From NCBI GenBank assembly GCA_964391195.1, contig CAYMLG010000018.1:1-64000 (forward strand): a stretch of 64,000 bases of DNA, written 5' to 3'. The first letter of the stretch is position 1. The number at the start of each line of letters is the position of its first letter. Origin of the DNA: JAAYXE01 sp964391195 (GTDB lineage: Bacteria; Chloroflexota; Anaerolineae; Anaerolineales; UBA4823). The notes under the pieces are model-generated. The model worked only from the letters and a program-made list of their open reading frames with translations, had not been told where the DNA came from and ran no database searches. The translations under genes and the position numbers were made by a program. Below, piece by piece: positions 8,383 to 19,662 of the stretch.

Positions 8383-9178
8383 AGGAGGACCGTTCCTGTG
8401 GGAAGGTGGGCCGGTGGGTGTGCTGCTGGTGCACGGCTTCACCGCCACCACGGCCGAGGTGCGCCCGTTGGGTCAGGCGCTCCACGCCAGGGGGTACACG
8501 GTGGCCGGGCCGCTCCTCCCGGGCCACGGCACCCGGCCCGAAGACCTGAACCGGGTCTCCTGGCAGGATTGGGCTGCGGCGGTGGAGGCCATGTACCGTC
8601 ACTTACAGGAACGCTGTGAGGTGATCGTGGCCGGGGGCGAGTCCACCGGTGGGCTGCTGGCCCTGCACCTGGCGACGCACCACCCGGAGATCGCCGCCCT
8701 GCTGCTCTATGCCCCGGCCCTCAAGCTCACCCTGCGTCGCCGGGATGTGTTGGGGGTGTACCTGCTCTCGCCCTTCGTCCAGTACGTGCGGAAGAAGCGG
8801 TTCAACGCGGGCGCCAGCCTATGGCAGGGCTACCCGGTGAACCCGCTCAAGGGTACGATCCAGCTCCTGCGGCTGCAGCGAGTCGTGCGCCGCCTGCTGC
8901 CGCGTATCCGCCAGCCGGTGCTGATCGTGCAGGGGGAGAAAGACCCCACCGTCCACCCCTCGGTGCCCGATACGATTGCCGCCGAGATCGGTTCAGCGGT
9001 AAAAGAGATCGTATGGATGCCCGAATCGGCGCATACCGTGATCGTGGATAAAGAGCTCGACCGGGTGNNNNNNNNNNNNNNNNNNNNNNNNNNNNNNNNN
9101 NNNNNNNNNNNNNNNNNNNNNNNNNNNNNNNNNNNNNNNNNNNNNNNNNNNNNNNNNNNNNNNNNNNTCGTGCGATGA
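8360..9178 (+). CDS. Alpha/beta-hydrolase, carboxylesterase or monoacylglycerol-lipase type (interrupted by assembly gap)
   Basis: The GTG at 8360 has GGAG seven bases upstream and gives the N terminus expected of this family (IHNPHLEGGPFLWEGG). The oxyanion-hole motif is LLVHGFTATT, the nucleophile sits in GGESTGG, an acidic residue lies in QGEKDPTV, and the catalytic His is in PESAHTV. These are the parts of an Est30/monoglyceride-lipase type serine hydrolase of about 250-270 residues. The last 30 or so residues fall in the 100-N gap, so the reading frame into the TGA at 9176-9178 is not proven. The gene overlaps the end of larA, which suggests co-transcription. Confidence 0.8.
   Translation: MIHNPHLEGGPFLWEGGPVGVLLVHGFTATTAEVRPLGQALHARGYTVAGPLLPGHGTRPEDLNRVSWQDWAAAVEAMYRHLQERCEVIVAGGESTGGLLALHLATHHPEIAALLLYAPALKLTLRRRDVLGVYLLSPFVQYVRKKRFNAGASLWQGYPVNPLKGTIQLLRLQRVVRRLLPRIRQPVLIVQGEKDPTVHPSVPDTIAAEIGSAVKEIVWMPESAHTVIVDKELDRVXXXXXXXXXXXXXXXXXXXXXXXXXXXXXXXXXXVR
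9068..9167. other. Assembly gap of 100 N
   Basis: Exactly 100 N, the usual placeholder for a scaffold gap of unknown length. It cuts the 3' end of the esterase gene. True distances across it are unknown. Confidence 0.98.
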
Positions 9179-9332
9179 TTATGGGCGCCCGGACCACGGC
9201 CGGTGGATTCCTGATTGTATGGTTTTTTGCAAAACCGCCGGGCGATTATGAATTTTTCCGCCCAGAACAGTGGCATAATGGTAGAATGATACTATCCACT
9301 CCGACCCACTTCCGCCTCGCCGGAGCCACAAC

Positions 9333-10817
9333 ATGAGACGCCATCTGCGTTGGTACGACCTGATCACGGTAAATATTTATTACCTGGGTTTGACCACCCT
9401 CGCCCAAACTAACGGCCTGATCTTCCCGTTGCTGGTGCAAGGCTTCGTTGGCGAGGCGGTACAGGGCTCATACCTGGGCACTCTGCGACTCTGGACGTTG
9501 ATGATGGCCCTGCTGATGCAGGCGGTGATGGGCATGCTCTCCGACCGCAGCACCTTGCCCGGCGGCCGGCGGCGGCCGTTCATCCTGATCGGCACCCTGC
9601 TCAACCTGGTGGTGATCACCGCCATCGGCTTCTCGGCCGGGATGGAAGGAGTCAGAGGTTTTTGGTTCCTGTTCAGCATCGCCCTGGTTCAAGCGATCAC
9701 CTCCAACACAGCCCACGCCGCCCAACAAGGATTGATCCCAGACCTGGTGCCCGAAAAGCAGCGCGGGAAATTCTCGGGGGTGAAAGCCATCCTTGAGCTG
9801 CCTCTCCCCTTAATACTGGTGTCCTTTACCATCGCGCCCTTCATCAGCCGGGGGCAAATGTGGCCGGCCCTGATCCTCGCCATGGTCGTCCTGGTGTCCA
9901 GCATGTTAATCACCATGCTGGTGCCTGAAAAGCGCCAGGAACGGGCGCCCGAGCCGTTCAACTGGCAGCCGGTGCTGCGCCTGGGGCTTATGGCAGGCGC
10001 CTTTACAGCCATTATCCTGGGCAGCGGCGCCCTGGTGGGGCAGATCGGCCGCTTGCTGCGTGGAGTGAGCTCTCCGGCTGTGCTGGTGGTGGCCATGGGC
10101 GGAGCCGGTTTGATCGCCATGCTGATCGCCGTCGGCCTGGGCGTGTGGCTGAGCGTACGTATCAGCATCGGCGAGGCGGCGGCGCGGCGGCGGCCCTCCT
10201 TCACCTGGTGGGTGGTCAACCGCCTGGCCTTCCTGGTCGGGGCGGTCAACCTTTCTATATTCGCCTTATATTTCATCCAGGCCCGCCTGGGGTTCGCCGA
10301 AGAGACAGCCGCCGGCCCGGCATCCCGCCTGATGATGTTCGTGGGGATCTTCATCCTGCTCTCCGCCCTGCCCAGCGGCTGGCTGGCCGACCGCTTCGGA
10401 CGCAAACCGCTGGTCGTGATCAGCGGGCTGGCCGCCGCCCTCGGCACCCTGGTGGCCCTGCTCTCCTCCAGCCTGGCGGTCATCTACGTGGGCGGCTGTC
10501 TGATCGGAGCGGCCACCGGGCTGTTCTACACCGCCAACTGGGCCCTGGGCGCCGACATCGTGCCCAAGGATGAGGCCGGTCGCTATCTGGGCATCTCCAA
10601 CCTGGCCGGAGCCGGAGCCGGGGCGGTGGGCGCTTACATCGGCGGTCCGATCGCCGATTACATCACCGTCAACGTTCCCGGGTCGCCTGGCCTGGGCTAT
10701 GTAATCTTGTTCGCCATTTATGGGCTGCTGTTCCTGTTCTCGGCCGGGGCCGTGTGTCTGGTCCGCGAGACAGCAGCCGAACCGCTCCAGACAGGAGCGG
10801 GCGTATTAGCCGATTAA
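9333..10817 (+). CDS. MFS transporter (GPH/sugar-type, 12-14 TM)
   Basis: A 494-residue membrane protein with 12 or more hydrophobic segments. The hallmark loop GWLADRFGRKPL lies between two helices of the second half, and a related SDRSTLPGGRRRPF loop lies in the first half. The second loop recalls GPH and sucrose-type carriers, where GGRRRP is frequent. It precedes the glycerol-3-phosphate dehydrogenase genes by 99 bases on the same strand, so it may supply their substrate (glycerol, glycerol-3-phosphate or a glycoside), but this is inference from position. The upstream 150 bases contain CATAAT and TAGAAT, possible -10 boxes, without a clear -35. Confidence 0.85.
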   Translation: MRRHLRWYDLITVNIYYLGLTTLAQTNGLIFPLLVQGFVGEAVQGSYLGTLRLWTLMMALLMQAVMGMLSDRSTLPGGRRRPFILIGTLLNLVVITAIGFSAGMEGVRGFWFLFSIALVQAITSNTAHAAQQGLIPDLVPEKQRGKFSGVKAILELPLPLILVSFTIAPFISRGQMWPALILAMVVLVSSMLITMLVPEKRQERAPEPFNWQPVLRLGLMAGAFTAIILGSGALVGQIGRLLRGVSSPAVLVVAMGGAGLIAMLIAVGLGVWLSVRISIGEAAARRRPSFTWWVVNRLAFLVGAVNLSIFALYFIQARLGFAEETAAGPASRLMMFVGIFILLSALPSGWLADRFGRKPLVVISGLAAALGTLVALLSSSLAVIYVGGCLIGAATGLFYTANWALGADIVPKDEAGRYLGISNLAGAGAGAVGAYIGGPIADYITVNVPGSPGLGYVILFAIYGLLFLFSAGAVCLVRETAAEPLQTGAGVLAD

Positions 10818-10916
10818 CATCCTGCCCTGGGTTCGAGATCTACCACCCCGCTCTGAGTACGGGCGTGGCGGCACGGGCACGGTGCGGGATGGCTGAGAAT
10901 ATAAAACGGAACCACT

Positions 10917-13900
10917 ATGAAACATATAGAAACCGAAATTCTTGTTATCGGCGGGGGAGCCACGGGCACTGGGGTCGTCCGCGACGCTGCCCTGCGCGGC
11001 TTTAAAGCCGTCCTTGTCGACAAGAGCGACCTGACCCAGGGGACAACCGGTCGCTACCACGGCCTCCTCCACAGCGGCGGGCGCTATGCCGTCAAAGACC
11101 CCCAGGCTGCGGAGGAGTGCATCCAGGAAAACACCATTCTGCGGCGGATCATGCCATTCTGTATCGAAGACACCGGGGGCTTTTTCGTGGTCACCCCTTG
11201 GGACGATCCCGCCTACGCCGATCAGTTCGTCGAAGGCTGCAAGAAAGCCGGCATCCCCGTCGAAGAACTGTCGGTCAGCCAGATGCTGCGGGAGGAACCC
11301 CTGCTCAACCCGCAGATCTCGCGCTGCTTCCGGGTCCCCGATGGAGCGGGCGACTCCTGGCTTGGCGCAGACGCCAACGCCGAGGACGCCCGGCAGCGCG
11401 GCTCACTGATCCTGCCCTACCACAAAGTGCTCAACCTGATCAAGGAGGGAGACCGGGTGAAGGGCGCCCGCTGCCTGGATCTGGTCAAGGATGAGGAGAT
11501 CACCATCACCGCCGACATGGTGGTGAACGCCGCCGGGGCATGGGCCGGGCACATCACCGCGCCGATCGGCATCGAAGTACAGATCGTGCCGGGCAAAGGC
11601 ACCATGGTGGCCGTCAACCACCGCATCCTGCACACCGTGGTGAACCGCTGCCACAAATCCTCGGACGGCGACATCATCGTTCCCGCCCACACCGTGGCTG
11701 TGATCGGCACCACCGATGTGCCGGTCGCCGACCCGGACCATTACGGCATTGAGCCCTGGGAAGTGCGGCTGATGCTGGAGGAGGGCGACAAGCTGGTGCC
11801 CGGTTTCAAGGATATGCGCATGCTGCGCGCCTGGGCCGGCGTCCGCCCGCTCTACAAAGAGACCAACGTCACCGCCAACCGGGAGATCTCCCGCGCCTTC
11901 GTCCTGCTCGACCACGCCGCGCGCGATGGGGTCGAGGGCCTGGTCACCATCACCAGCGGCAAATGGACCACCTACCGCAAGATGGCCGAGGTCACGGTTG
12001 ACCTGGTGTGCAACAAGTTGGGCACGCAGCGCCCCTGCACCACCCATCTGGAGGTGCTGCCCGAGCCCAAATACGCCCGCAAGCGGGCTGCCGACCGGAA
12101 GCAGCCGGTGGGGCGCGAGGACGAAGGCGGCATCGGCTACAAGCCGCCGGTGGACGCCAGCCAGGCCTACGCCACCATCGTCAACCTGGGCGATAAGCGT
12201 GAGAAGCTGGTCACCCGCTTCTCCGAGCCCGGCAGCCGGGACGTAAGCCAGGCGGTCCACGACCCGCACAGCTACCACACTCTGTCCCAGCGCCTGGCGA
12301 ACGTGGAAGAAAACTACGCTTACGGCAAGCTGGTCTGCGAGTGCGAGCTGGCAACGGTGGACGATATCACCCGCGCCGTGCAGGAGGGCACCGCCCACAC
12401 CCTGGACGATATCCGCCGGGATACGCGCCTGGGCATGGGCCCCTGCCAGGGCGGGTTCTGCACCTTCCGCGCCGCCGGGCTGCTGCAGAAGCTGCGCCGG
12501 CCCCCGGTGGAGGAGACTAACGTGGCCCTGCGCGATTTCCTGCAGGAGCGCTGGAAGGGCCTGCGCCCCATTCTCTGGGGCCAACAACTGCGCCAGGAAC
12601 GCCTGGACGAGTTGATCTATTTGAGCGTGATCAATGCCGACCACCTGCCCGGGCCCGCCAGCTCGAAGCTGGCGCCGATCCTGTACCTGGATCCGGGCCA
12701 GGACCGGCGGGAGATCATCAGCAGCAACGGGGAGCAGGCGGAGAAAGAGGCCGCACCTATCAGTCCGGCCCAGACCGGGCCTGCCGCCCACCTGCCGCTG
12801 GACGTCCTGGTGGTAGGCGCCGGGCTGGCCGGTCTCACCGCCGCCTGGCAGCTCGCCCAGGGCGGCAAGAAAACCCACGTAATCTCCAAGGGTTGGGGCG
12901 CCAACTACTGGCACACCGGCTGCGTGGACGTGCTCGGCTACTACCCGATCGACTCCGAGGAGCCGGTCGAGTCGCCGGCCGCTGCCCTGGAGCGCCTGAT
13001 CCAGGACGAACCCGAACACCCCTATGCCATCGCCGGGATGGAGCGCATCTCCGCCGCCCTGGAAGCCTTCAAAGAAATGTGCGCCGCGCAGGGCTACCCC
13101 CTACACGGGTCGCTGGAGCAAAACTGGCTGCTGCCCACCGCAGCCGGCGCCATGCGCCCCACCTGCCTGGCCCCCGAGACGATGATCGCCGGAGACCTGC
13201 GGAAGAAAGACCCCATCCTGGTGGTTGGGTTTGAGGGCTATGGGGATCTGTACCCAGATTGGATCGCCGCCAACCTGACAGCCCAGGGCATCCCGGCCCA
13301 GGCGGTGACCCTCAGCCTGCCGGTGCTGGAGGCCCAGGCGTTCGTCACCTGCCGCACCCTGGCTTCGCTGTTCGAGCAGGCGCAATTCCGCGCAGAGTTC
13401 GCCGCTGCGCTGAAACCGCACCTGAGCGGCGCCGCCCGCGTTGGACTACCGGCCGTCCTCGGCCTGGTCAAACCCCTGGAAGCGCTGCACGACCTGCAGG
13501 ACAGGCTGGGCGTCCCGGTGTTCGAAATCCCAACCTTGCCGGCTTCCATCTCCGGCATCCGCCTGAGCAACCTGCTCGTCCACGCTCTGGAGGCCGCCGG
13601 AGGCCGGGTGTTCGATGGCATGGAAGCCGTGGACTGCGAGGCGGACGGGAACGAAGTCACCGGTATCCTCACCGCTTCGGCCGCCCGGCTCAAGCGCAAC
13701 CGGGCCCGGAATTTCTTGTTGGCCACCGGCGGCATCCTGGGCGGCGGGATCCAGACCCATTACAACGGCCGCGCCTGGGAAAAGATCTTCCACATCCCGG
13801 TCGAAGCGCCGGACGATCAGGTGGATTGGCTGGACCGCAACTTCCTGACCCCGCACGGGCACCCGATCTTCCGCAGCGGCATCGCTATCAACACCGGCTT

Positions 13901-14048
13901 CCAGCCGGTAGGCGCCAATGGGGAAGTGCTGTTCAAGAACCTGTACGCCGCGGGGACCACGCTGGCCAAGGGTGAGTTCATCCGCGAGCGGTCGTTCGAC
14001 GGCGTGGCCATCGTCACCGGCTACACCGCCGCGCAGCAGTTGATCTAG
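10917..14048 (+). CDS. glpA: Anaerobic glycerol-3-phosphate dehydrogenase, fused subunits A and B
   Basis: A single 1043-residue frame that covers two normally separate proteins. Residues 1-570 are GlpA: an FAD-binding GGGATGTG motif at residues 11-18, the GlpA/GlpD core (GTTGRYHGLLHSGGRYAV) and a BFD-type 2Fe-2S domain with Cys 474, 476, 510 and 515. Residues from about 626 on are GlpB: a second dinucleotide motif GAGLAG at residue 634 and GlpB landmarks such as WHTGCVDVLGYYP and FIRERSFDGVA near the end. The complex oxidises glycerol-3-phosphate to dihydroxyacetone phosphate and passes electrons through GlpC to menaquinone. glpC follows after 62 bases. I see no stop or frameshift at the joint. 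Confidence 0.92.
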   Translation: MKHIETEILVIGGGATGTGVVRDAALRGFKAVLVDKSDLTQGTTGRYHGLLHSGGRYAVKDPQAAEECIQENTILRRIMPFCIEDTGGFFVVTPWDDPAYADQFVEGCKKAGIPVEELSVSQMLREEPLLNPQISRCFRVPDGAGDSWLGADANAEDARQRGSLILPYHKVLNLIKEGDRVKGARCLDLVKDEEITITADMVVNAAGAWAGHITAPIGIEVQIVPGKGTMVAVNHRILHTVVNRCHKSSDGDIIVPAHTVAVIGTTDVPVADPDHYGIEPWEVRLMLEEGDKLVPGFKDMRMLRAWAGVRPLYKETNVTANREISRAFVLLDHAARDGVEGLVTITSGKWTTYRKMAEVTVDLVCNKLGTQRPCTTHLEVLPEPKYARKRAADRKQPVGREDEGGIGYKPPVDASQAYATIVNLGDKREKLVTRFSEPGSRDVSQAVHDPHSYHTLSQRLANVEENYAYGKLVCECELATVDDITRAVQEGTAHTLDDIRRDTRLGMGPCQGGFCTFRAAGLLQKLRRPPVEETNVALRDFLQERWKGLRPILWGQQLRQERLDELIYLSVINADHLPGPASSKLAPILYLDPGQDRREIISSNGEQAEKEAAPISPAQTGPAAHLPLDVLVVGAGLAGLTAAWQLAQGGKKTHVISKGWGANYWHTGCVDVLGYYPIDSEEPVESPAAALERLIQDEPEHPYAIAGMERISAALEAFKEMCAAQGYPLHGSLEQNWLLPTAAGAMRPTCLAPETMIAGDLRKKDPILVVGFEGYGDLYPDWIAANLTAQGIPAQAVTLSLPVLEAQAFVTCRTLASLFEQAQFRAEFAAALKPHLSGAARVGLPAVLGLVKPLEALHDLQDRLGVPVFEIPTLPASISGIRLSNLLVHALEAAGGRVFDGMEAVDCEADGNEVTGILTASAARLKRNRARNFLLATGGILGGGIQTHYNGRAWEKIFHIPVEAPDDQVDWLDRNFLTPHGHPIFRSGIAINTGFQPVGANGEVLFKNLYAAGTTLAKGEFIRERSFDGVAIVTGYTAAQQLI

Positions 14049-14110
14049 ATCAGGCCTGCGGATGGCCAACCCGGCTCTCCGCCGCCGCTAAAAAGGTATA
14101 GGTGTGCAAT

Positions 14111-15388
14111 ATGACAGACCTTTTTCGCCCGGTCGAGATGACGCTCGACCAATGCATCAAGTGCAATATCTGTACGTCGTCCTGCCCGTTTTCGGCGGTG
14201 ACCGATCTGTTCCCGGGGCCGAAGTACGCCGGGCCGCAAGCCGGCCGCTTCCGCAACCCCGACATCCCCACCCCGGATAAGTCCGTAGATTACTGCTCCG
14301 GCTGCCGGGTGTGTAATATGGTCTGCCCCACCGGGGTGAAGATCGCCGAAATGAACGCCCGCGCCCGGGCGGTGATGGTGGAACAGAAAAAAGTGCCGTT
14401 CATCGCCAAGGTGCGCAACAACATGATTGCCCGCTCCGAGTTGGTGGGCAAGCTGGCCACACCGGTAGCCCCCCTGGCCAACGCTGTGTTGGCCAACCCC
14501 CAGGCGCGGGCGCTGATGGAGAACACCCTTGGCATCGCCCGCCACGCCCCGTTCCCCACCATCACCCGCCAGCGCTTCACCACCTGGTTCAACAAGCACC
14601 CCAAGCCGGCGAACGCCACCCGCAAAGTGGTGTACTTCACCGGCTGCTCCACCGAGTACTACGAGCCGCGGGTCGGCCGGGCGGCGGTGCGCGTGTTGGA
14701 AGCCAACGGCTTCGAGGTGCTGGTGCCCAAGCAGAACTGCTGCGGCCTGCCCCTGCTCTCGAACGGGGAGTTCGACGCCGCCCGCCGCTATCACACCTCC
14801 AACGTGCGCCATCTCTCCGGCTTCGCCCGCCAGGGTTACCCCATCGTCGGCACGTCCACAAGCTGCACCCTGACCCTCAAAGAAGAGGCCCCGGAACTGC
14901 TGGACATGCACGACGAGGAGACGACCATGCTCGCCCAGGGTACCTTCGATTTCAACGAATTCCTGTGTGGGCTGCTGGATGAGGGCACCTTGAACACCGA
15001 CTTCAAGCCCCTGCCGGAGATCTTCCAGCGGTTCGTCGTGCCCTACCATGTGGCCTGCCAGTACCGCGGCCACCGGCTCGGCCGGCCCGGCGTGGAAGTG
15101 TTGGACCTGATCCCCGGGCTGCGGTTCCAGGAAAGCAAGGCAGCCTGCTGCGGCATCGCCGGGACCTATGGGTTCAAAAAGGAAAAGTATGAGATCTCGA
15201 TGGATGTGGGCGAACCCCTGTTCCAGTTCGTGAAGGAGACCGGGGCGCCGATTGCCATTTGCGACAGCGAGACCTGCCGGTGGCAAATCACCCATGGCAC
15301 CGGAATCCCCGCCGTCCACCCGGTGGAGATCGTGGCGCTGGCCTACGGCTTCGAGCCTGAAGGCCCGCTGGCCGAACTCCTGAAATAA
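14111..15388 (+). CDS. glpC: Anaerobic glycerol-3-phosphate dehydrogenase subunit C
   Basis: A 425-residue iron-sulfur protein. Two 4Fe-4S motifs lie at the N terminus (CIKCNICTSSCP and CSGCRVCNMVCP), followed by two CCG domains with CNxCCGLP-like and ACCGIAG sequences. In E. coli GlpC binds the GlpAB dimer to the membrane and hands electrons to quinone. The N-terminal sequence matches GlpC rather than the related HdrD or LutA. I prefer the ATG at 14111, with AGGTG six bases upstream; a GTG at 14102 is also possible. It forms an operon with the fused glpA-glpB gene and ends at a terminator. Confidence 0.9.
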   Translation: MTDLFRPVEMTLDQCIKCNICTSSCPFSAVTDLFPGPKYAGPQAGRFRNPDIPTPDKSVDYCSGCRVCNMVCPTGVKIAEMNARARAVMVEQKKVPFIAKVRNNMIARSELVGKLATPVAPLANAVLANPQARALMENTLGIARHAPFPTITRQRFTTWFNKHPKPANATRKVVYFTGCSTEYYEPRVGRAAVRVLEANGFEVLVPKQNCCGLPLLSNGEFDAARRYHTSNVRHLSGFARQGYPIVGTSTSCTLTLKEEAPELLDMHDEETTMLAQGTFDFNEFLCGLLDEGTLNTDFKPLPEIFQRFVVPYHVACQYRGHRLGRPGVEVLDLIPGLRFQESKAACCGIAGTYGFKKEKYEISMDVGEPLFQFVKETGAPIAICDSETCRWQITHGTGIPAVHPVEIVALAYGFEPEGPLAELLK

Positions 15389-15427
15389 GATCCGCCGGTC
15401 GGCCCTGCTCACAAGGGCTCTGTAAAC

Positions 15428-15473
15428 AAGCCATGCTGTGCGATCGCGCTTCGCCGGTCACACAGCATGGCTT
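15428..15473. terminator. Bidirectional terminator between glpC and the converging nucleotidyltransferase gene
   Basis: A perfect 13-pair stem (15428-15440 with 15461-15473) lies between two convergent genes. T-rich bases follow on the plus side. It can serve glpC and the minus-strand gene that ends at 15480. Confidence 0.75.
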
Positions 15474-15479
15474 TGCTGT

Positions 15480-16214
15480 TTAACTCGCCTCGCCGAACCA
15501 GGGACGGGAGTCCAGGGCCCGGACCCGCCAGGCGGTGGTCTCCTCACCCACCGGGCCGGGCAGCTCGGCGATGCCCACCCGCTCCCAGACCCAGTCCGGG
15601 ATCGAACGCGCCCGCCCGGGCACCAGCCAGGCGTAGACCGAGAGGGCGCCCCTTAGCAGGGGGATATCCTGATCCACGCGCTGGAGCAGGTGGAGCCAGT
15701 CCAGGGTCTCTCCCTGAAAGTAGAGCAGGTTGAGCACATCGCCCCAATCGCAGCGGTCCTTTTGGAGGATATAGATCTTGGCCCAGATCATCTCCTCGGC
15801 CGGCACAATCCGCAGGCTCTCGCCGTGCATATCCATCACCGGCCCGGCGGAGACGAATAGAGAGTCGACCACCGTAGGCTGGTTGGCAAAAGACCAGATC
15901 AGGTCTACGATTACCTCCCCCTGATGAGAGCGGTAGATCCACTCCCGGTCATACGGCATATGATCGTGGTAATCGGCCAGCCCGGCCTGGTGCACGGCAT
16001 CGATGCCCGCCTCGCGGTCTTCGGGCATCAGGTAGAAGTCCAGGTCTTTGGTGTTGCGCCAGCGCCCGGTGTAGGCCGCCAGGGCGAAAGCGCCTCCCAG
16101 GGCGAACTGGATGCGCCGTCTCCGCAGTTGCTCGATCACCTTCAGATAAACCTGCCACTGCTCGGGAGGGATCTGCTGCGTCCAACTGCTGTCTGGCTGG
16201 GTCATGGATGGCAA
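15480..16214 (-). CDS. Nucleotidyltransferase-fold protein (AbiEii-like/minimal NT type)
   Basis: About 244 residues. The motif GGAFALAAYTGRWRNTKDLD is the Gly-Gly and double-Asp (DLD) signature of the polymerase-beta-type nucleotidyltransferase fold used by AbiEii toxins and by uncharacterised substrate-modifying enzymes. A second Asp for metal binding follows (VIVDLIW). I chose the TTG at 16214 because AAAGGAGG lies five bases upstream; an ATG three codons later is the alternative. It is 86 bases downstream of recQ on the same strand. There is no AbiEi-type antitoxin next to it, so a toxin role is not supported. Confidence 0.7.
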   Translation of the reverse strand: MPSMTQPDSSWTQQIPPEQWQVYLKVIEQLRRRRIQFALGGAFALAAYTGRWRNTKDLDFYLMPEDREAGIDAVHQAGLADYHDHMPYDREWIYRSHQGEVIVDLIWSFANQPTVVDSLFVSAGPVMDMHGESLRIVPAEEMIWAKIYILQKDRCDWGDVLNLLYFQGETLDWLHLLQRVDQDIPLLRGALSVYAWLVPGRARSIPDWVWERVGIAELPGPVGEETTAWRVRALDSRPWFGEAS

Positions 16215-16300
16215 ACTGGCCTCCTTTCCCCCTGGGTATTGTAGAAATACTACCCCCCAGGTTAATGTCCTCCCAACCGCGGTGGAGGCAAGCGCCTGTT

Positions 16301-18490
<2,190 letters not shown>

Positions 18491-18497
18491 CGCGTTA

Positions 18498-18503
18498 ATT
18501 GTA
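18498..18503 (-). promoter_or_regulatory. Probable leaderless -10 box of recQ
   Basis: Read on the minus strand, TACAAT stands 7 bases before the recQ ATG (18490), with no Shine-Dalgarno sequence between them. No good -35 is visible. The divergent lipoprotein gene may use TACACT at 18529-18534 on the plus strand. Confidence 0.5.
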
Positions 18504-18556
18504 GCACGGGCGAGCCGGTGGGCTGTGGTACACTTTCCTCGATCCGGAGGTCCACC

Positions 18557-19654
18557 ATGCGCATCGTACTCACCGCCATCATTATGCTGGCGCTGGCAGC
18601 CGGCGCTGCTTGCGCATCCGCCGCGCCCCCGGCGGTCGCCACAGCCACCCTGGCGCCGCCCGCCGCAACCGCTACGGCCGCTTCGACCCCCACGCAGGCC
18701 GCAGGCGAGTCCGCCCCGCCGGAAGTGAGCGTGCAGGAGATCCCCATCTCCGGCCCGGCCGCCGAACCGGCCGCGGAGTTCTCGGGCATGGCCTGGTTCG
18801 GCGAGACGTTGATCTTACTGCCCCAATATCCCCAACGCTTCAAAGTGGGAGAGGCCGATGGCGCAGTGCTGGCGCTCCACAAAGCGGATATCCTGGCTGC
18901 CCTCTCCGGGACACAGCCCGGGCCGTTGGAGCCGCAGCTCGTCCCGCTGATCGCCCCCGAACTCAGCCGCATCTTCAGCGGGTTCGAGGGGTTCGAGGCC
19001 ATCGCCTTTTCCGGCAATCGGGCCTTCCTCACCGTCGAGACCAGCCCCGGCGATGGGATGATGGGCTACCTGGTCGCCGGCGAGATGGCGGAAGACTTGA
19101 GCGCCCTGCGCCTGGATCCCTCCCGCCGGGTGGAGCTGCCTCCCCAGGCGCGGCTGTCCAACATGACGGATGAGGCCATCTTGCTTTCTGGTGAGCAGAT
19201 CTACACTTTCTACGAAGCATACGGCCAGAACGTCAACCCCAACCCTGTCGCCCGCACCTTCACCACCGGGCTGGAAACGGGCGAGACGGTCGCCTTCCCC
19301 AACATGGAATACCGCATCACCGACGTCTCGGCGCTGGATGAGGCGGGGAATTTCTGGGCCATCAACTACTTCTTCCCCGGGGACATCAAGCTGCGCCCCG
19401 CTCCCGACCCCCTGGCGGAGCGCTACGGTGAGGGGGCCAGCCACCGCCGCTACGACACGGTCGAGCGCCTGGTGGAGTTCCACCTGGGCCAGTCGGGCAT
19501 CGAACTGGTGGACCGCCCGCCGGTCCAACTGGCGCTGATCGATGATGACCAATCCCGCAATTGGGAGGGCCTGGTCCGCCTGAATGACCGGGGCTTTTTG
19601 CTGGTGACGGACAAATTCCCGGAGACCATCCTGGCATTCGTGCCTTTCCCTTGA
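18557..19654 (+). CDS. Secreted protein or lipoprotein, beta-propeller-like, function unknown
   Basis: 365 residues; the ATG at 18557 has GGAGG six bases upstream. The N terminus is a signal peptide ending in AAGAAC, which may be a weak lipobox. An Ala/Thr/Pro-rich linker (residues 20-60) follows. The remaining 300 residues are rich in short beta-strand patterns with repeated phrases such as FSGMAWFGETLILLPQ, EAIAFSGNRAFLTVE and WEGLVRLNDRGFLLVTD. These recall the esterase-like-of-phytase or SdiA-regulated beta-propellers, but I cannot assign an enzyme. The gene diverges from recQ, and the phosphoesterase gene follows after 8 bases. Confidence 0.75.
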   Translation: MRIVLTAIIMLALAAGAACASAAPPAVATATLAPPAATATAASTPTQAAGESAPPEVSVQEIPISGPAAEPAAEFSGMAWFGETLILLPQYPQRFKVGEADGAVLALHKADILAALSGTQPGPLEPQLVPLIAPELSRIFSGFEGFEAIAFSGNRAFLTVETSPGDGMMGYLVAGEMAEDLSALRLDPSRRVELPPQARLSNMTDEAILLSGEQIYTFYEAYGQNVNPNPVARTFTTGLETGETVAFPNMEYRITDVSALDEAGNFWAINYFFPGDIKLRPAPDPLAERYGEGASHRRYDTVERLVEFHLGQSGIELVDRPPVQLALIDDDQSRNWEGLVRLNDRGFLLVTDKFPETILAFVPFP

Positions 19655-19662
19655 GGTGGAGC

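Noticed and set aside
15480..16214. AbiE-type toxin-antitoxin pair
   Set aside because: Only the nucleotidyltransferase fold is present; the upstream gene is recQ and no AbiEi-like antitoxin is nearby.
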